A stretch of 64,000 nucleotides of DNA from contig NC_031774.1 of assembly GCF_001522545.3 (NCBI RefSeq), positions 17,856,296-17,920,295 on the forward strand, written 5' to 3'. Below are positions 10,156 through 23,280 of this stretch, one piece after another. The DNA comes from Parus major. Lineage: Eukaryota; Chordata; Aves; Passeriformes; Paridae. Within the stretch, counting starts at the first letter, position 1, and the number at the start of each line of letters is the position of its first letter. The position numbers and the translations under genes were made by a program. Below the pieces are notes generated by a model, which ran no database searches, was not told the DNA's origin, and saw nothing but the letters and a program-made list of their open reading frames with translations.

Positions 10156-13100
10156 GTTCGGAGGGGTCGGTGTCGGGTGTCGCTCAAACTCTTGGCTGGG
10201 CCGGGGAGGGGGTGGGGGGAAGGCGAATTTGGTGCGTGTGCCCTGTGTTTCCCCCCCTGGCCCCAGCTCCGATGTGAGGCTGCAGCGGGCGGCGGCGGGA
10301 CGGGCGGGGGTCCGGCCCGGCCCCGCGGGAGATCCCGGAGCTGAGGTCCGGGTTCCCCGAGCCGGGCACGGAGCCTGCCCTCCGCTTTCCCTCGGCCTTC
10401 CCGTTTTTAAGTGAGGGTGCTAATCCTTTTAAATCACAAATAAACGGAGGCGGTGCTGTGCCTGCAGCATCCGTGGGGAGCGGGCCGGTGCCCATTTCCC
10501 CTGCGTGCGGCTTCGCTCCCCACTTTGTTTCGCCCAAGCCGGGGAGTTCGGGCTGCATGTGCAGGACTTCTGGGTTTTTGCTGCTGCATGTGGTCCGCCT
10601 GAATACATCACCCCGGTGATTGAGCAAGCCGAAGCCTGGTTGTTGCGATTTCCTAGGTAGTTTAGAAAACTCGGCGGTGTGGCCAAGGCTGTCAGAACAT
10701 CACCCCAGGGCCTCTTTTTATTAGGCCACCCACCTTTTCAAACCTCCTGTAATTATTAGAACTGTCATTTAGAGCAAGAGAACCGACCATTTTCTGCTGG
10801 CATCATCGTTCTGTATTTTTAGTTGGAGCTCTGTGTGGGTGTGTATTATGTATTGCTTATTCTGTCTGGATTATATCAAAAAGATACCCTTCATATCGCA
10901 GGGTCCACCTTCTCCATATGCACTGCCACGATCTTTTAAAAATGCTTCTGAAAACCTGAAATGTGGTTTGTTCCTTTCTGCACACTTATGTTTGTGTAAA
11001 GATGTTCACATTCCTACTTGACTGAATGAAGCTAATGTAGCTTTTTTGGGGTGGTGGAGGGTGGAAATCGACTTCAAGGGTTCTTATATGAAGGGTCCTT
11101 AAATGATTGCATTACATTTACTTAACAGGCTCTAATAGAAAGGGATATTTTTTAAAAAGGGAATATTTGGAATCCTTAGGAAAATAAGAGTTCCAGATAA
11201 AACTAAGGAGTAAGTTCTAACTTTGATTTTGGTTTTCTTTCACCTCGTTTGAGAGACAGTGATTTGTTTAATACAGTGAATGTTTGGGATGAACAGTCAC
11301 CTTCCTTAATGTGCATGGAAGAACTTGGCTACAAACACACCATTTTTAATAATTAGTTAAGGAGTCTTAGTTATAGATATTAATGATATTGTCTTTGTTC
11401 TGCCTACTTAGTAGAAAGGTTTTCTTGTGTTGATCTGGACAGTACTTTTAAGGACAGTTCATCTGTCCTTTTAGAAGGAGCATGGATATACTATGAGAGG
11501 CTCTCCATGGATTTAATTCCCTTTCTGAGAATCCCTACTCTGTAAGGAGATGTCTGACTTTTAGCTATTAAAAGTATTTTGATGTGCTTATCTTACAAAT
11601 ATGTAAATGCATCTCTGCACAATTGGGGATCTGCCGGAGCTTTTGCAGCGCTAAAGCTTCACTGAAGTTTGGAGTGTTATAATGGGTCTTGAATACTTCG
11701 GCTGTGAAATAATTTTGCTGTAGAGCTAAGTTCTTGTTCTGTATGTGGTGGTGTCAGGAGTGGTTTTATTTATGTGGCTTGAAATAATGATAACCCTGTT
11801 TCAGGTATGGCTTGTACTTGACTCATTTCACTGTGAAAAGACAAAATTATACTTGCATTTGGCTCTTCTTTGAAGTGGGGAATTTCTTGTGCATGCAAAG
11901 TATTTAATTATTTTTAATTTTTGTGAAAATACTGTAAATTCTGGATTCTTACTATTGCACAGTGGGTACTTCATGTGGGGGTCTTAAAATGTTCAAATAA
12001 GTTGAGATAGCTCTTAAGCAAGAATTATCTAGAGCAAGAACTATTTTTACTTAAACTTGCAAATGCATGCTTAACTATGTCTTGTCATGCACTTGAATGT
12101 TTCCCAAAATTGTAAGATTGTATCTTAATTTTCTTTAATGTAATAACTCTTTGCCTTTAACCAATGAACAGAGGATACAGAAAGGTGAAGAGAGAAGAGT
12201 GAGGCAGGGAAGAGTGATGGTTACAAATCTTTGAAACTAGGGATGCAGTATGAAATAAAAAATGCATTTGAGTAGAGCCCTAAAATTACTTTTAATCCAT
12301 ACTTTTCTCCTGAGATAATCTGCAGCTAAGGAAACCTGTCACAGTGGTTAAATGTAAAATGTAGCAGGAAAAATAACTTACTAATTGTATGACAGGGAAA
12401 TGTGCTGTGTAGGAGTCCTCAAGTGCATTTCAGTCAGTCTGTCATTGATTTAGTGGGCTATTTTCCTAGTAACTACTGCTAGCATGATGTGAGGGTCTGT
12501 CACAAATTATGGCCATAAATCCTCTTGAAATAGTGAGGAAATAATGAAAGTTCAGGCTGACTCTGAAGTTTATGTTGATACTTTAAAAGCACCGAGTCTT
12601 CTCTCTCCAGGGAAAACTAAATGGGTTTAACTGTCTTTAGGGTATGTGAACTAATTTGTTACAATTTCATTTTAAATTAAATTATTTAAATTTATTTGAA
12701 AGCAGGCAGAGATGCTTTAGAATCACTTATACTATAGATGTCTGAAACATGTAGATCAGCATGACACACAGTTAGTACTTGCAAGAATGTGAATGTATTT
12801 CATCGATTCCCCAGCGTAAGTTCCACCCTTGCCTCTTGCTGCTTTGGCTCAAGAATTGGTTTTTTTTCAGTTGTTTAAAGTGTAGTTGTTAGTAAAATAG
12901 ACTATGGGTTTTGTCCCGGCTGTAAATTTTCTCAGTCCTGCATGTTTCTTGAATAAGGCAAGCCAAGGTAACTTTTTAGCAAACAGAGATTGTTTCTGGG
13001 AACTTGTTATCCTTTACTGTTTGGGTAAGATTTGGCAGCGTAACAAAAAATAAAGGTTACAAAACCTCTCCCTGAATACAGACACACCTGACTTACTATA

Positions 13101-13264
13101 TAAGAGTGTCTCCTGTAGCTCTGCTTCTAGTTAAAAATTAATCAGCAGTGTACATTTCAAAGCAATTCTCTCTCTTTTTGTCAAAAGAGAAATAAATTTT
13201 ACTTGGGGAATTTCAATTGGTGGTGCTCAGAAACAGCTGTTATGACAAGGTGTAGTTTTATGTT

Positions 13265-13908
13265 TGTCTTGGTTTGAAAAGACAGGTGCTAAGGAAGGCA
13301 GAAACCTCCCCTGAAATGGAAAAATGTAAACCCACCCCCCCCACCCTGCATTATTATAATCTTGAAATCAAGGGCTCTCAGGAAAAGATAAGGGAATAAG
13401 AATAACAGTTCTTTTCTAAGAAAATTAAAATAAGAATGCATTAGTACAAAACAACCGCTGAAAGAGTCAGAATATAACCTGACACCCTGTTGGTCAGGGT
13501 GTTGGTAGCAGTCTGATTAAATGGTGACTGCAGTCCTGGAGTGACAGATGTGGTTGTGTTGAAGCAGTGTTCCTGTGGAAGGGTGTAGTTTTCCTCTGGA
13601 GGTCCAGTGTTGGTGTAGATGGATCTGGTCTCTCTGGAATCCAGTGGAGAAAGGCTGCCTGTGGTGTTCTGAGTCTCAGATTATATCCAGGTAGGAATGC
13701 TTGGCTCCTGCCCTGGGTGGAACATCTCACAATGGGAGGATGGAATTTTATCAGTCATGCACTGAGACTCAATGGCCCATTAACAGAAGATATCCCCTGT
13801 TATGAGGGATGGGACATGGAAGAGATAAAGAACACTGTCACACCTGCTTTTAACAGATGGTAATAGAATACATACTTTTGGTTAAATCTTGCATTGCAAC
13901 CCAAGACA
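13265..13908 (+). mobile_element. Solo LTR, ERVL-type endogenous retrovirus
   Basis: This is a 644-bp element beginning TGTCTTGGTTTG and ending CCCAAGACA, with 5'-TG and CA-3' termini. It is flanked by a perfect 5-bp target duplication ATGTT (13260-13264 and 13909-13913). The sequence resembles a passerine ERVL-type LTR family that I recognise from songbird genomes, and a 5-bp duplication is usual for ERVL. An internal palindrome ACACCCTG-TTGGT-CAGGGTGT lies near 13481-13501. No gag, pol or env sequence adjoins it, so it is a solo LTR left by recombination between the two LTRs of a provirus. The plus orientation is inferred from resemblance to the family. Confidence 0.88.
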
Positions 13909-14368
13909 ATGTTAGATTAATATTTTTGGTGAACTTACTGTATTGTATGAAAACAGCCTGTCATCTTGACACTGAGAACAATAACTAGGTTTAAATTCCT
14001 TCTTAGAATGAAGAGAAATGAAGTTACCTACAATACCTTCTTTCAAAGAAATCCTCTTATTTTTTTCCTTATGTGTTTAGCCCAAGGGCTATTAAACATT
14101 CAAAATGTTTGGCTTTTCTAAGTTGAGAATTTCTCTTGAGAGTTGATGTGGCTGAAAAAATCCCTCAACACTGAGAACACTTGAAAGAAATGGATGTTAT
14201 TTTCTGCTCAAGACCTCTGTGGAGAACTGAAATAGGTATCAGCCTGTTTCAGGGAAGGAGTGGCAGTAGAACAATTATCTCCCCAAGTTTGTGGCAGCAA
14301 CAATGCAGCTCTACTGTGCACAGTGGAAAACAGCATTTTCCTTACATTTTGAGGCATGAGGATTGTTC

Positions 14369-14382
14369 TTTTTTTTTTTTTT
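14369..14382. repeat. Poly(T) run
   Basis: Fourteen consecutive T lie in intron 1. This is a simple repeat with no attached element recognised. Confidence 0.85.
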
Positions 14383-17300
14383 CTCCTGTTCTTTCTGACA
14401 GGACACATCTAACAACACCACAAGTTCACTTAGGACAGGAACAAATAATTAAGATGATGGCTAGGGATGCTGGCTAGCCAAACCCATGTGCTGTTTGGAC
14501 ACTGAGATCTTTCTGAAGAAGGCAAAGATGTGCCATCTCCAGATAGAAGTGCCAGATGTGAGCTAAAGTGAAAAAAGTAGTTCTGAAGAGTCCTACTGCC
14601 ATTAAGCTGGGCTATGGGAAAGCTTATGATAGAATCAAAGGATATTTTTAGCAGTTCTTGAGATTTCGTGTGATGAAACAGTTGTGGTGAGAGCAGGAAA
14701 GAAAATGGGAACTATGTCCCACAAAGTATTGTTCAGTACAGTTGTTTGTTAGGAGCTTATGGGGCCAACAATTCTTCTGGTTTATTCTCTCTCAGAAAAA
14801 TTGGAATGTAGGACTTAGCAGTGTCTCATCTTTGTGGTTTCTGTTTACTAAAGATGAAAAATATCTGTTAAGCCACACAATTCTACTGAGAAGCTCCAAA
14901 GAGTGTAAGGAATGGCTGATGAGCTGGTAAGGGTGTTGAGGGTCTATGTAATAAACAAGATTTTTAATTTAGCTGTTCCTTCTTTTATTCTTGCTTGACT
15001 CACACTTTGCCTGACAGCACAGACAGATGTAAGGTATCATTTTGTACTGATATTAAATCCATGGGTGACTTTTGCAAGGATGCCAATAAATTGACACATG
15101 CTTGATTTAAACTGGTGTGTTTGCTCTGGATGATAAAAGTGTTAAAGCAATTGAAACTGCTTTCAAACCAATAATTTGTGGCATGTTAGATTAACTTAAT
15201 GGAAACAGCCTACTGGGAAAAGAGATTTCTTGACTGTAAATCAGCTACAGAATTGTCTTCATTTCACAGTATGAAGGCTTTTTGCTATTGCAATAAACAG
15301 CACTGACAGAGGATGCAGTAGTAAGTTCTTATTGAGATCGTCAGTGGTCTGAGATGTTGCAGAAGCTCAAATGTTGGCATGTGTGTTTAAAAATGTGCCT
15401 GGTTAATAATATAATAATTGTTGAATTCTATTTGGCACTTTCACTTTCTGAAATGCTGCATGTGCTTCTAGCTATTTCTGAATGTTCTGCAACGATGGCA
15501 TCTATTATTTGTCTATTATACATAAGGAAATTGAGCTTCCCCAGTTAAAGTTCACTTACTTTAAACAGTAACAAAAGTTGTCTTTGTGGCAGGCAGAATG
15601 TTTGAACTCTGGTCTTCCTGGTGAGACTATAGACATAAACCAGGTAATTGTTCCATAAATCAAGTGTGGTGTTCCTGAGCTATCATGAAAGGTGACACAA
15701 CTGGAGAAATGAAGTCGCAAGTGTGTTAGGGTGTAACTCTCCCCTCTGCTATGGAAAGTATGAAGATGGAAATTGTATTTCTGGTTTTTATTTGCTTACA
15801 CAAATGTCTGGAATTTATTTTTTTCTCATGAATTCTTGTTAAAGGGCATATGGTGTTCTGTGACAGTGTAGTGCTTTTAATTTGGTAGTTCTGTCCTTAC
15901 AAAGCACCTGTTTGCTTGAGTTTTGTCTGAGAGGTAGATAAATGACTGAGTTACTTATCTTGACATCTCTTCATGTGGCTCAGAATTTGATAACACTTTG
16001 TGATGATGATTCCAAAGGTTCCCTCTTGCCCTTTCTTTAAATGCCATGACTGTATATTTAGTTTATGTTGTTGTTACATTAAATGTGATACATTATATAT
16101 TTTTTAATAAAGGTTTTTGGAAGTTTACATATGATTGCTAAGATGATAAATTAGCCCTGGGGGATTCTTGATCCTCAGCCTTCAAGAATTAGACTGGAGG
16201 TAGGAGGGGGCAGTCAGTAGAGACAGAAGTTTGACCCCTTCTTTCTGTTTTAAGAGTTAAAGCAAGGCCAGAGAGTGTGAGTGTTGCCTGCTTTGTGTTT
16301 CTGCACCTCTGGGCAGATGAGGAGTAGCAGTGGATTGAATGAACCTGTTCAGTGAATTTCTTGGCTTTGGTGTTTGGGAATCAAACACTGTTAGTATAAT
16401 GTGATTTTGCAGATGTTCTTTTTCTTTTCTGCCATTCAGTGCTGGTTTTAACTAAATCAAAAAAGAAAAGGAGTAGAGAATGTGAGAAGACTCAGATAAT
16501 GAAAGTGTACAGTGCTGCTGTCATCTATCAGTTGTTGATACATCATTCAAGAGCTTCTGTGGAATTCAGTATGTGTTTATGGCTTAAGCCATATACTCCA
16601 GGGCTTGAATTAGGTACAGATTACACCTAGCAGCGGTAGTACACTTAAATCCTGGTCAGTAACTTCAGCATGCTTGCTGTGGAAATTGTGATTCCAGTTT
16701 CATGCATGCTTTTTCCAGTCCTTGTACTATTTTTCACCAATTTTGGACAAGCACGTTATTTTCTCTTCTTGATTGAACTTGTACTAGCTGGGCTTAAGAA
16801 AGGGGAAAAAATCTTTGGAAAACAAGAAATTTGATTAAATGGTGTGATTTGGTTTTGCTTGGGTTGTTTTTTTTAATCACACAACATCATGCTGTAGAGT
16901 ATGGCTATCAAGAAGGTCAAGTTGCTTCCTTCTGGCCTTGCTGTAAGAAATGAAATGCTTTTTTAGTGGGCTTTCTATGATGGTGGTGATCAGAAGTACC
17001 TTGTTTGTACTTAGGTTGTGCTCCTGAAGCAAACAGATGGATTGTGTGTGGGGTAGGTAAAGGTTTCACAGAGCTCCCACCATGACTCGTCTCTGGGGCT
17101 TTCTGGCTTGTGCCACCTGAATCTTGATTTCTTTGTAGTTAGGAATTTTTTCTTGTTTCTCAGACTTCCTAAATAACAAGCCCTTTAAATCTATTCCTTC
17201 AGGTGAGACCAAGGGGTATTTTTTGTGACATTGAGTAGTGGTCTGCCAGCTGCCTTATTGTTAGGAGGCTTTGCTCTTCCTTGTACCCAGTGGGGTGCTT

Positions 17301-17708
17301 GGGCACTTTGTCATGTTGTTTTCCTTCAGCCCATCATTCCTAGGCTGTTGTGAAAGCTGTGGCATGTTCCTGTGCAACCAGACTTTGCATGAAGAGGCTG
17401 TTGAGTGTTGAAATCTCAGTGTGTGAAATTTTAGAAAGTCTTCTAAGCTGATTTTTCTAGTTTTAGTTCTGGAAGCAGAACATACATGATAATGCAATGT
17501 GAAAGGCCTTATGTCTTTACTGTAATTATTATTGTTCAAGAGTTATTTTCAAATAACTAATAAGGGACAGTTTCTACAAGTTTTTGTGCAGATACAAAAA
17601 TAATAATTTTGGGGCAAAAAATGATTGCTTTAGAAAGACAATCATAAAGCCATGGCATTTGGAAAAGTTTCTGCTGCGTATTTGTCTTCACAATACTGTT
17701 TTTAGTTC

Positions 17709-18273
17709 TGTGGTGGTTTGACCTTGGCTGGATGCCAGGTGCTCACCAAAGCTGCTCTATCGCTCCCCTTTTTGGCTGGACAGGGGAGAGGAAGTTTAAG
17801 GAAAGGCTCACAGGTTGAGATAGGCAGAGATCACTCACCAATTACTGTTATGGACAAAAGAAACTCAGCTTGGGGAAATTAGCTGAATCTATTACCAATC
17901 AAATCAGAGTAGGATAATGAGAAGTAAAACAAAACCTGAAAAATATTCCTCACCCCTCCTTTCCTCCCTGCCTTAATTTTATTCCTGATTTTCTCCCTCC
18001 TCCCTGCCAGCAGTGCAGGGGGACGAGGAAAAGAGGCTGCAGTCAGTTCAGCACACGTTGTTATCGACACAATAACTTTATTTTCCTTGTTAATTCCCCC
18101 CAGGACACTTCCACCATCACCCATGGGCCTGGCCTTGGCCAGCAGTGGGTCCATGCTGGAGCTGCCTGGCATTGCCTCTATGGGACACCAGGAAAACTCC
18201 CAGCAGCTTCTCACAGAAACCACCCCTGTAACCCCTTCAACTACCAAAACATTGCCACACCAACTCAAATACA
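17709..18273 (+). mobile_element. Degenerate LTR of an endogenous retrovirus, internally deleted
   Basis: The element begins TGTGGTGGTTTGACC and ends CAACTCAAATACA. Both ends and the middle (GGGGAAATTAGCTGAATC, CCAATCAAATCAGAGTAGG) match a long passerine ERV LTR family as I remember it. That family carries several hundred further bases of imperfect GC-rich repeats in the middle, which are absent here; the junction is near 18060-18100. The flanks AGTTC and GGCTC differ by two transitions, so a decayed 5-bp duplication is possible but unproven. There are no internal retroviral genes. The family assignment is from memory and should be treated as provisional. Confidence 0.7.
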
Positions 18274-21200
18274 GGCTCAGTCACTTAGACCAGTGTCATG
18301 CTGATAGCAGGAAAATATATTCTGAAATAGAGCTAGCTTTTTATCTGTTTTACATTTCATTATAGAGGAGGAGAAAAAGCAGGCGTTTGCCTCTTGGATA
18401 ACAAGCTGTCTGTGCTGATGACAGTGAATGGTTCAAGGAAGAAAAGGAATAGGAGGTTATGAGATTTAATCTCTGTAGTATAACTAGAGAATGTCTGCAT
18501 AACATACTTGGTATTCTTTCTTAGCACTCGAGGCTAATACAAAAGTCAGTATGCTGTTTCTTGAACTTCTCAAAGCAGCAGGACTTAAAAGCCAAAACCC
18601 TAATCCTTTGTTTTATAGCAGGTGTCACCTTTGGCCACTGAATCATAAATTACCCAGTGTTAGGTGTGTATTGGTCCCTACTTACATTGTGCATATTGTT
18701 CCAAGAGCTTTGGAGGCTTTCTGTTAGTAGTTATTTCAAATAAAGTGTCACTTATGTATTCTGTCCCCTTTAAGGAAGTTTACTCATGGCCACTAAGTTT
18801 CCTATTTTCTCTGTTGCCTTTTGCTTTGTTTTCAGTTGTTAAAAACTTTCTGGTTTTAGAAAAAGCTCAGGATAGAGTTGCCTGCCCTATAGGAATGCAT
18901 TCCGACATAAAATATGACATAAATTATTAAAATAGTTTTACTTTTGCATTAGATTTTTTTCCTGATTGCTTCCCCTGCTTAAAATTCAGCAGCTTGAAGT
19001 ATGATGTGTTTAAGCATCTATGGTTTTTTTTTTCCAAAGGAAAAATGTTTCAACCTCAGAAATCTGTATTGCTGACTTACCTGGATGTGTCTATCCCAAA
19101 AGATATAAAATCAAGTTAAACTGCTGAGTTTTTTGTGTTCCTAAGTGAGAGCTTAGAGGATGAAAATGCACATGGGTGGCATTTTCCACTTAGAAAGTCT
19201 GCCCAGCTGTGGATGATTTAAAAAAATCTATACCTTATCTGCATCTTCAAAAGCTGAGTAAAAGAAATAGATAGTTGGGGGATTTCTGGTCTGTCTGGGT
19301 TTTAACAGTATGTTTCTTACTGTCTGAATGTGGAAGACTATTGCTGATCTTCTAAATCTCCAGTCTGCAGGTGTTCAGTGATAGAAAGGGCATGCTCAGA
19401 AACAGTTACACATCTGGACTTACTTAGGCGAGCTACATACTGAGAGTAGGTAGGGTGTAGCTCATGCAGGCAAAATTATAATGGAGCCTCAATTAAATTA
19501 GAATTGAATAATTTGCAATCTTTCCCTGCCCCTAAAACCTGTATGGACTTGGATTTTCATCTCATCTGGCCCACCTTCAACAGCCATTCCATCCTGAGCC
19601 ACAAAACCACCTGACTCAATGTCAGCTGTGACTTTGGAATCTGTGCACAGAGGAGGAGATTTTCTAGGATGCTGTTAAAAGGTGCACTTTTCAGTTGCAA
19701 AAGCCAGATATGGTGACTAGCAGAATGAACCACGCGTCCTCTAAAGTGTGGGGTAATATTCCTCAAGACTTTTGGAACAGAGTAATTGAATTCCTAAGGG
19801 TTCCCATAACTTAGTTTCTGTGAACATTGCAGCTACTGGTGACATTTGGAGAAATGTACAGGCACCAGCAAAAATGCTGAGTGTCAGATCTACTTGCAGT
19901 GAATAAAGCATGGTCTGCAGGTGTTCTGTAAGGGTTGCAGACAGCTCAAGTGAGCTCTGTAGCTTATATGTAACTACCAGACCATTCAGTTTTTCTGGAA
20001 CAGAGTAGTTCAGAAAAATGCTGACCTAGGCAGAAGCAAGGTCCTGACTAGTTTATGATGAAGTATTTACACAGGGAAGGGTGTGAGACTTTGGGGGGAC
20101 AGGGTGGTGGTGGGGAGGTTTTCCTCCTGTGTCTGTGTGTGAGCATGTATACAATAAATATCTCTCTTTCCACATGCTTATACACTTTCTCCTGCTCTGT
20201 TTTCTCCCTTTTCATTCTAATGTGTTATTGAATAACTCCTGTTTCTGGAAAAAAGCTCCATAAGTGAGAAAACCACAACCACACTCTTTAGGTAGATTTG
20301 AATGCCTGATGTTATCTGTCAGCACAGAATTTTAAGGAGGAGAGTTTCACAGTTGCTGAGTACGGGACTAGAATTCGGTATACCTGGATTTGTTTCTGGT
20401 GGTGTTACCAAAGCATGCCCTGAAGTCTGTGAACTCTCAGCATTTTGTCTGAGAACAGGAGACAATGATACAGAAATGGTCTCTGAATGCATCTTGGAGT
20501 ATTTTACATGAGAAGCACCTCAGAGCCATTTCTCCTTTAAATAACCATCTAGGAGTAAACCTGCTTTGTTTGACTCCATTGCATTGCTCTCTTAATGGCT
20601 GTTGTTCCATTAGAGAGAAATAAAGCCTGAAACTAACAGGTTGATATGTAAGGTATTCCTTAAAAGGCAGAGCAATGAGTATTTTCAAATTCAAATAAAT
20701 TCAAAATTGTATGCCTGATCTGCACCTAAATATTTGACCTTGCATAACCACTTTCCATACATTTTACTGTCTTTACAATTTATGCATGCAGTATCACTTT
20801 CCTGTATTGGTAGTATTTCTTCTTCACTTTAAAGCTCTTCTAGTCTGGAATCTTGTTTTTAAAACTTTTTCCTGCTTCCTTTGTGTCGTTCTCCCCTCTC
20901 CCCTGACTGTGTGAAGGACCAAGGTTGCTAAAGGCTGAAATGTCTGTAGGTGGGTAATTTTTATTACCCAGTGGTCAAGAGAGCTCTTGGGAACTTGTTA
21001 GGCTACTTCCCTAAGCAGGATGATGAGGCAGCATCGTTGAATGAAAGGCAGAAAACCAAATCCTAAACAAAACAAAAAAGCAGCCCCAAACCACCCTTCT
21101 ATTTCTGGCAGTTTGGCAGAGCTGCCTGCTATCCCTTTAGCATGTGGCTCCACTGGCATTGTCTGCCCATGACAGAACTGGTAAAACTGGAGAAGCTGCA

Positions 21201-21654
21201 ACTTCTTAAACACAAAAGTGTGTGCTTGAGGATTTCTGCTTTTCATTCAGTCTAGGGCGCAAGGGAGAGAAGATGAGCACGTGGAAATACTTTGCTTGTG
21301 ACCTCTGTTGATGTTATCTCTCAACTTGCATGGTCCCAATTAAGGTTTTCATTATTACCTGTAGAAGATGTAAGTGATCTAGGATTCATTTACCTTGGCT
21401 ATTAACCACCTTGACACATCTGGTCCTTCACCATCTTGTAACAGTGATTAGTTCATGGAAAGTAACTCTGGTTGCTGATTCCCAGGTTGTGGGACTCCTG
21501 GCATCTGGAGAGAGAGCACATCTGGTGCTGGTCCTCAGAGGCAGAATACAGCCAGTCCAGAGCTTATTGCATGTGGGGAATGATGCAAGTGACTTGTTTT
21601 CTCTGAACAATGGCTATGGGATCGTTGTGAGTGTTGGCCTCTTGCCTGGATGGG

Positions 21655-21703
21655 ATTTTTTTTTTTTGGTTGTTTTTGTGTTTTTTGTTTTGTTTTTTTT
21701 CCT
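21655..21703 (+). repeat. T/G-rich low-complexity tract
   Basis: Runs of T are broken by G. Several similar tracts lie in intron 1, always T/G-rich on the LRP5 sense strand. Confidence 0.7.
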
Positions 21704-22727
21704 GAGGAAGTCTGTGTGCAATGAGGGAGGATGTGGAGTCCTGTAAGCTCTTGATACAGCTGACTTAGTCCTCCAAACAGTCTTTGCATCTTGGCAAAGG
21801 TGCTCTTATATATGCAAAACGCCTGCTTCTACCACTGTGGAGGACACTTGGTAGATACAGGTCAAGGTTCTGGGGTTGTGTCTTTTGGGCTTTTCTGGCT
21901 CCTGGGATTCTGTGCAGTCAGTGTTGTGGGGCCACAGAAGGAAGTTTTCTTTCTAAAGACGTACTGAAGTGCTCAGCTTTGAGGAACTTACTTGGGGCCT
22001 GCTAGAATCTCCTTCCTTGTACAGATTATAAGGCTTTTGTAGGGTAACAAAACTTGCTTTGTTTGAGGTAGAATATTAATTCAAAATCTAACAGCTATTC
22101 CACAATTACTTCCCTTGGGGTGCTTGTATTTTGGAATGGTTTCCCCACGAAGATTAGTTCTGGAATACTTTATTGTGGTCTTACATTCGTCTTGGTCTTG
22201 GAACTCATTTCACACTGTGGGGATTGAGAGTGAGTTACAGGCTCATGTTACTGAATCTGAGCATCTGCTGGTCACATCTTGATGTAAATTGTTTCATTAT
22301 CATGGTTGTTTATAACACGTCACATTTCCATATTGTTGATAGCCTCTTAGGACTATTTTGTCCACAAATGGTCGTTTCTGAGGGAGGAAGCCTTCCAGGA
22401 GTCTGTGGGAACACTTTGGGCCACACCACAGGAGTGTCTTTCAGACACGTGTGGCCCTTGATTGGTGATGAGGAAGAGGTGGGTGGGAGGACTTGTCTGA
22501 ATGGACAACAGGAAAAATAATGATTTCCTTGGGAGGCCACAGTGTAGGACAGGTACACTCAACTCGTGTGTACTAGTGTGGGATAGGAATTCATTGTAAC
22601 TTGTGAATTCTGCTATTCTGTTTTTTAACTACTGTTAAATTCTCCAGGTCTTCATATCCTTGACCATCAGTTGTGAGGAAGCTGCTTTACACATTCTTTC
22701 CTGCTTGTTTTGAAACTATAGGTTTCT

Positions 22728-22818
22728 TTGGGTTTTTGTTGTGTGGGTTGGTTTTTGTTTGTTTGGGTTTTTTTTGGTTGTTTTTGGGGTTGGGGTTTGT
22801 TGGTTTTGGGGTTTTTTT
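22728..22818 (+). repeat. T/G-rich tract with G-runs
   Basis: Degenerate GGGTTT-like sequence has G-runs at 22745, 22765, 22786, 22792 and 22808. The loops between some runs are long (12-18 nt), so a stable quadruplex is doubtful. Confidence 0.7.
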
Positions 22819-23236
22819 ACTGATTATTTACTTATTTTCTTTTTATTTTTTAAACTTATTTATGAATAAAACCTTGGTCTCTGTTGGAAACTAACATGAC
22901 TTCAGGTGTCTCTTGGCTGATTTCACAAGTGCCATCGCTCTTGCAAGCCATTGTGTTGGCAGGAAGTGATCACTGGGTCAGTAAAGCTTCACAGCACTTG
23001 AGGGACAATGTTCCATTACTAATGAAAAGCTTTTGCATGGTTTCTCAAGTCTTGGGCATCAACTGGAGATTGTGGGGAGGTTGCAGAGATAAAAATGTAA
23101 TTTGTCAGCTGCTGTGCTCTGAATTACAGCTGCATGCAGCACTTTCTCCTCTGTAACTTGTCTTCTGCTTTATTGTGAGGCAGGAGCAGTACACCAAGTT
23201 CTACAAAAACCTCCAATTTTCTCCAGGAACTGATTT

Positions 23237-23280
23237 TGATAATTTTAAATTGATAATTAAATTGATAATTTTAAATTGAA
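23237..23280. repeat. Short AT-rich tandem repeat
   Basis: Three imperfect copies of a 12-14 bp unit, TTGATAATTTTAAA or the shorter TTGATAATTAAA, lie head to tail. Confidence 0.75.

Larger units (their letters stand above)
9164..10540 (+). promoter_or_regulatory. LRP5: LRP5 CpG island / promoter region
   Basis: CpG-dense DNA starts near a GC box (GGGGCGGG, 9164-9171), is strongest from about 9340 to 10400, and fades by about 10540. It covers the proximal promoter, the 5' untranslated region, exon 1 and the start of intron 1. More Sp/KLF-type GC boxes lie near 9369, 9802 and 10005. No TATA box was seen at a sensible distance from the start codon, which fits a dispersed-start CpG-island promoter. 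The transcription start is not determinable here. A 112-bp gap interrupts the island. Confidence 0.75.

Noticed and set aside
9270..10277. A 335-codon plus-strand frame containing the LRP5 start
   Set aside because: Only 9591-9684 is coding. The rest is leader, intron and unknown bases; a GTAAGC donor at 9685 and the match to exon 2 show where it ends.
22786..22811. G-quadruplex candidate
   Set aside because: There are only three G4 runs close together; the next runs are 17-18 nt away, making a stable fold doubtful.
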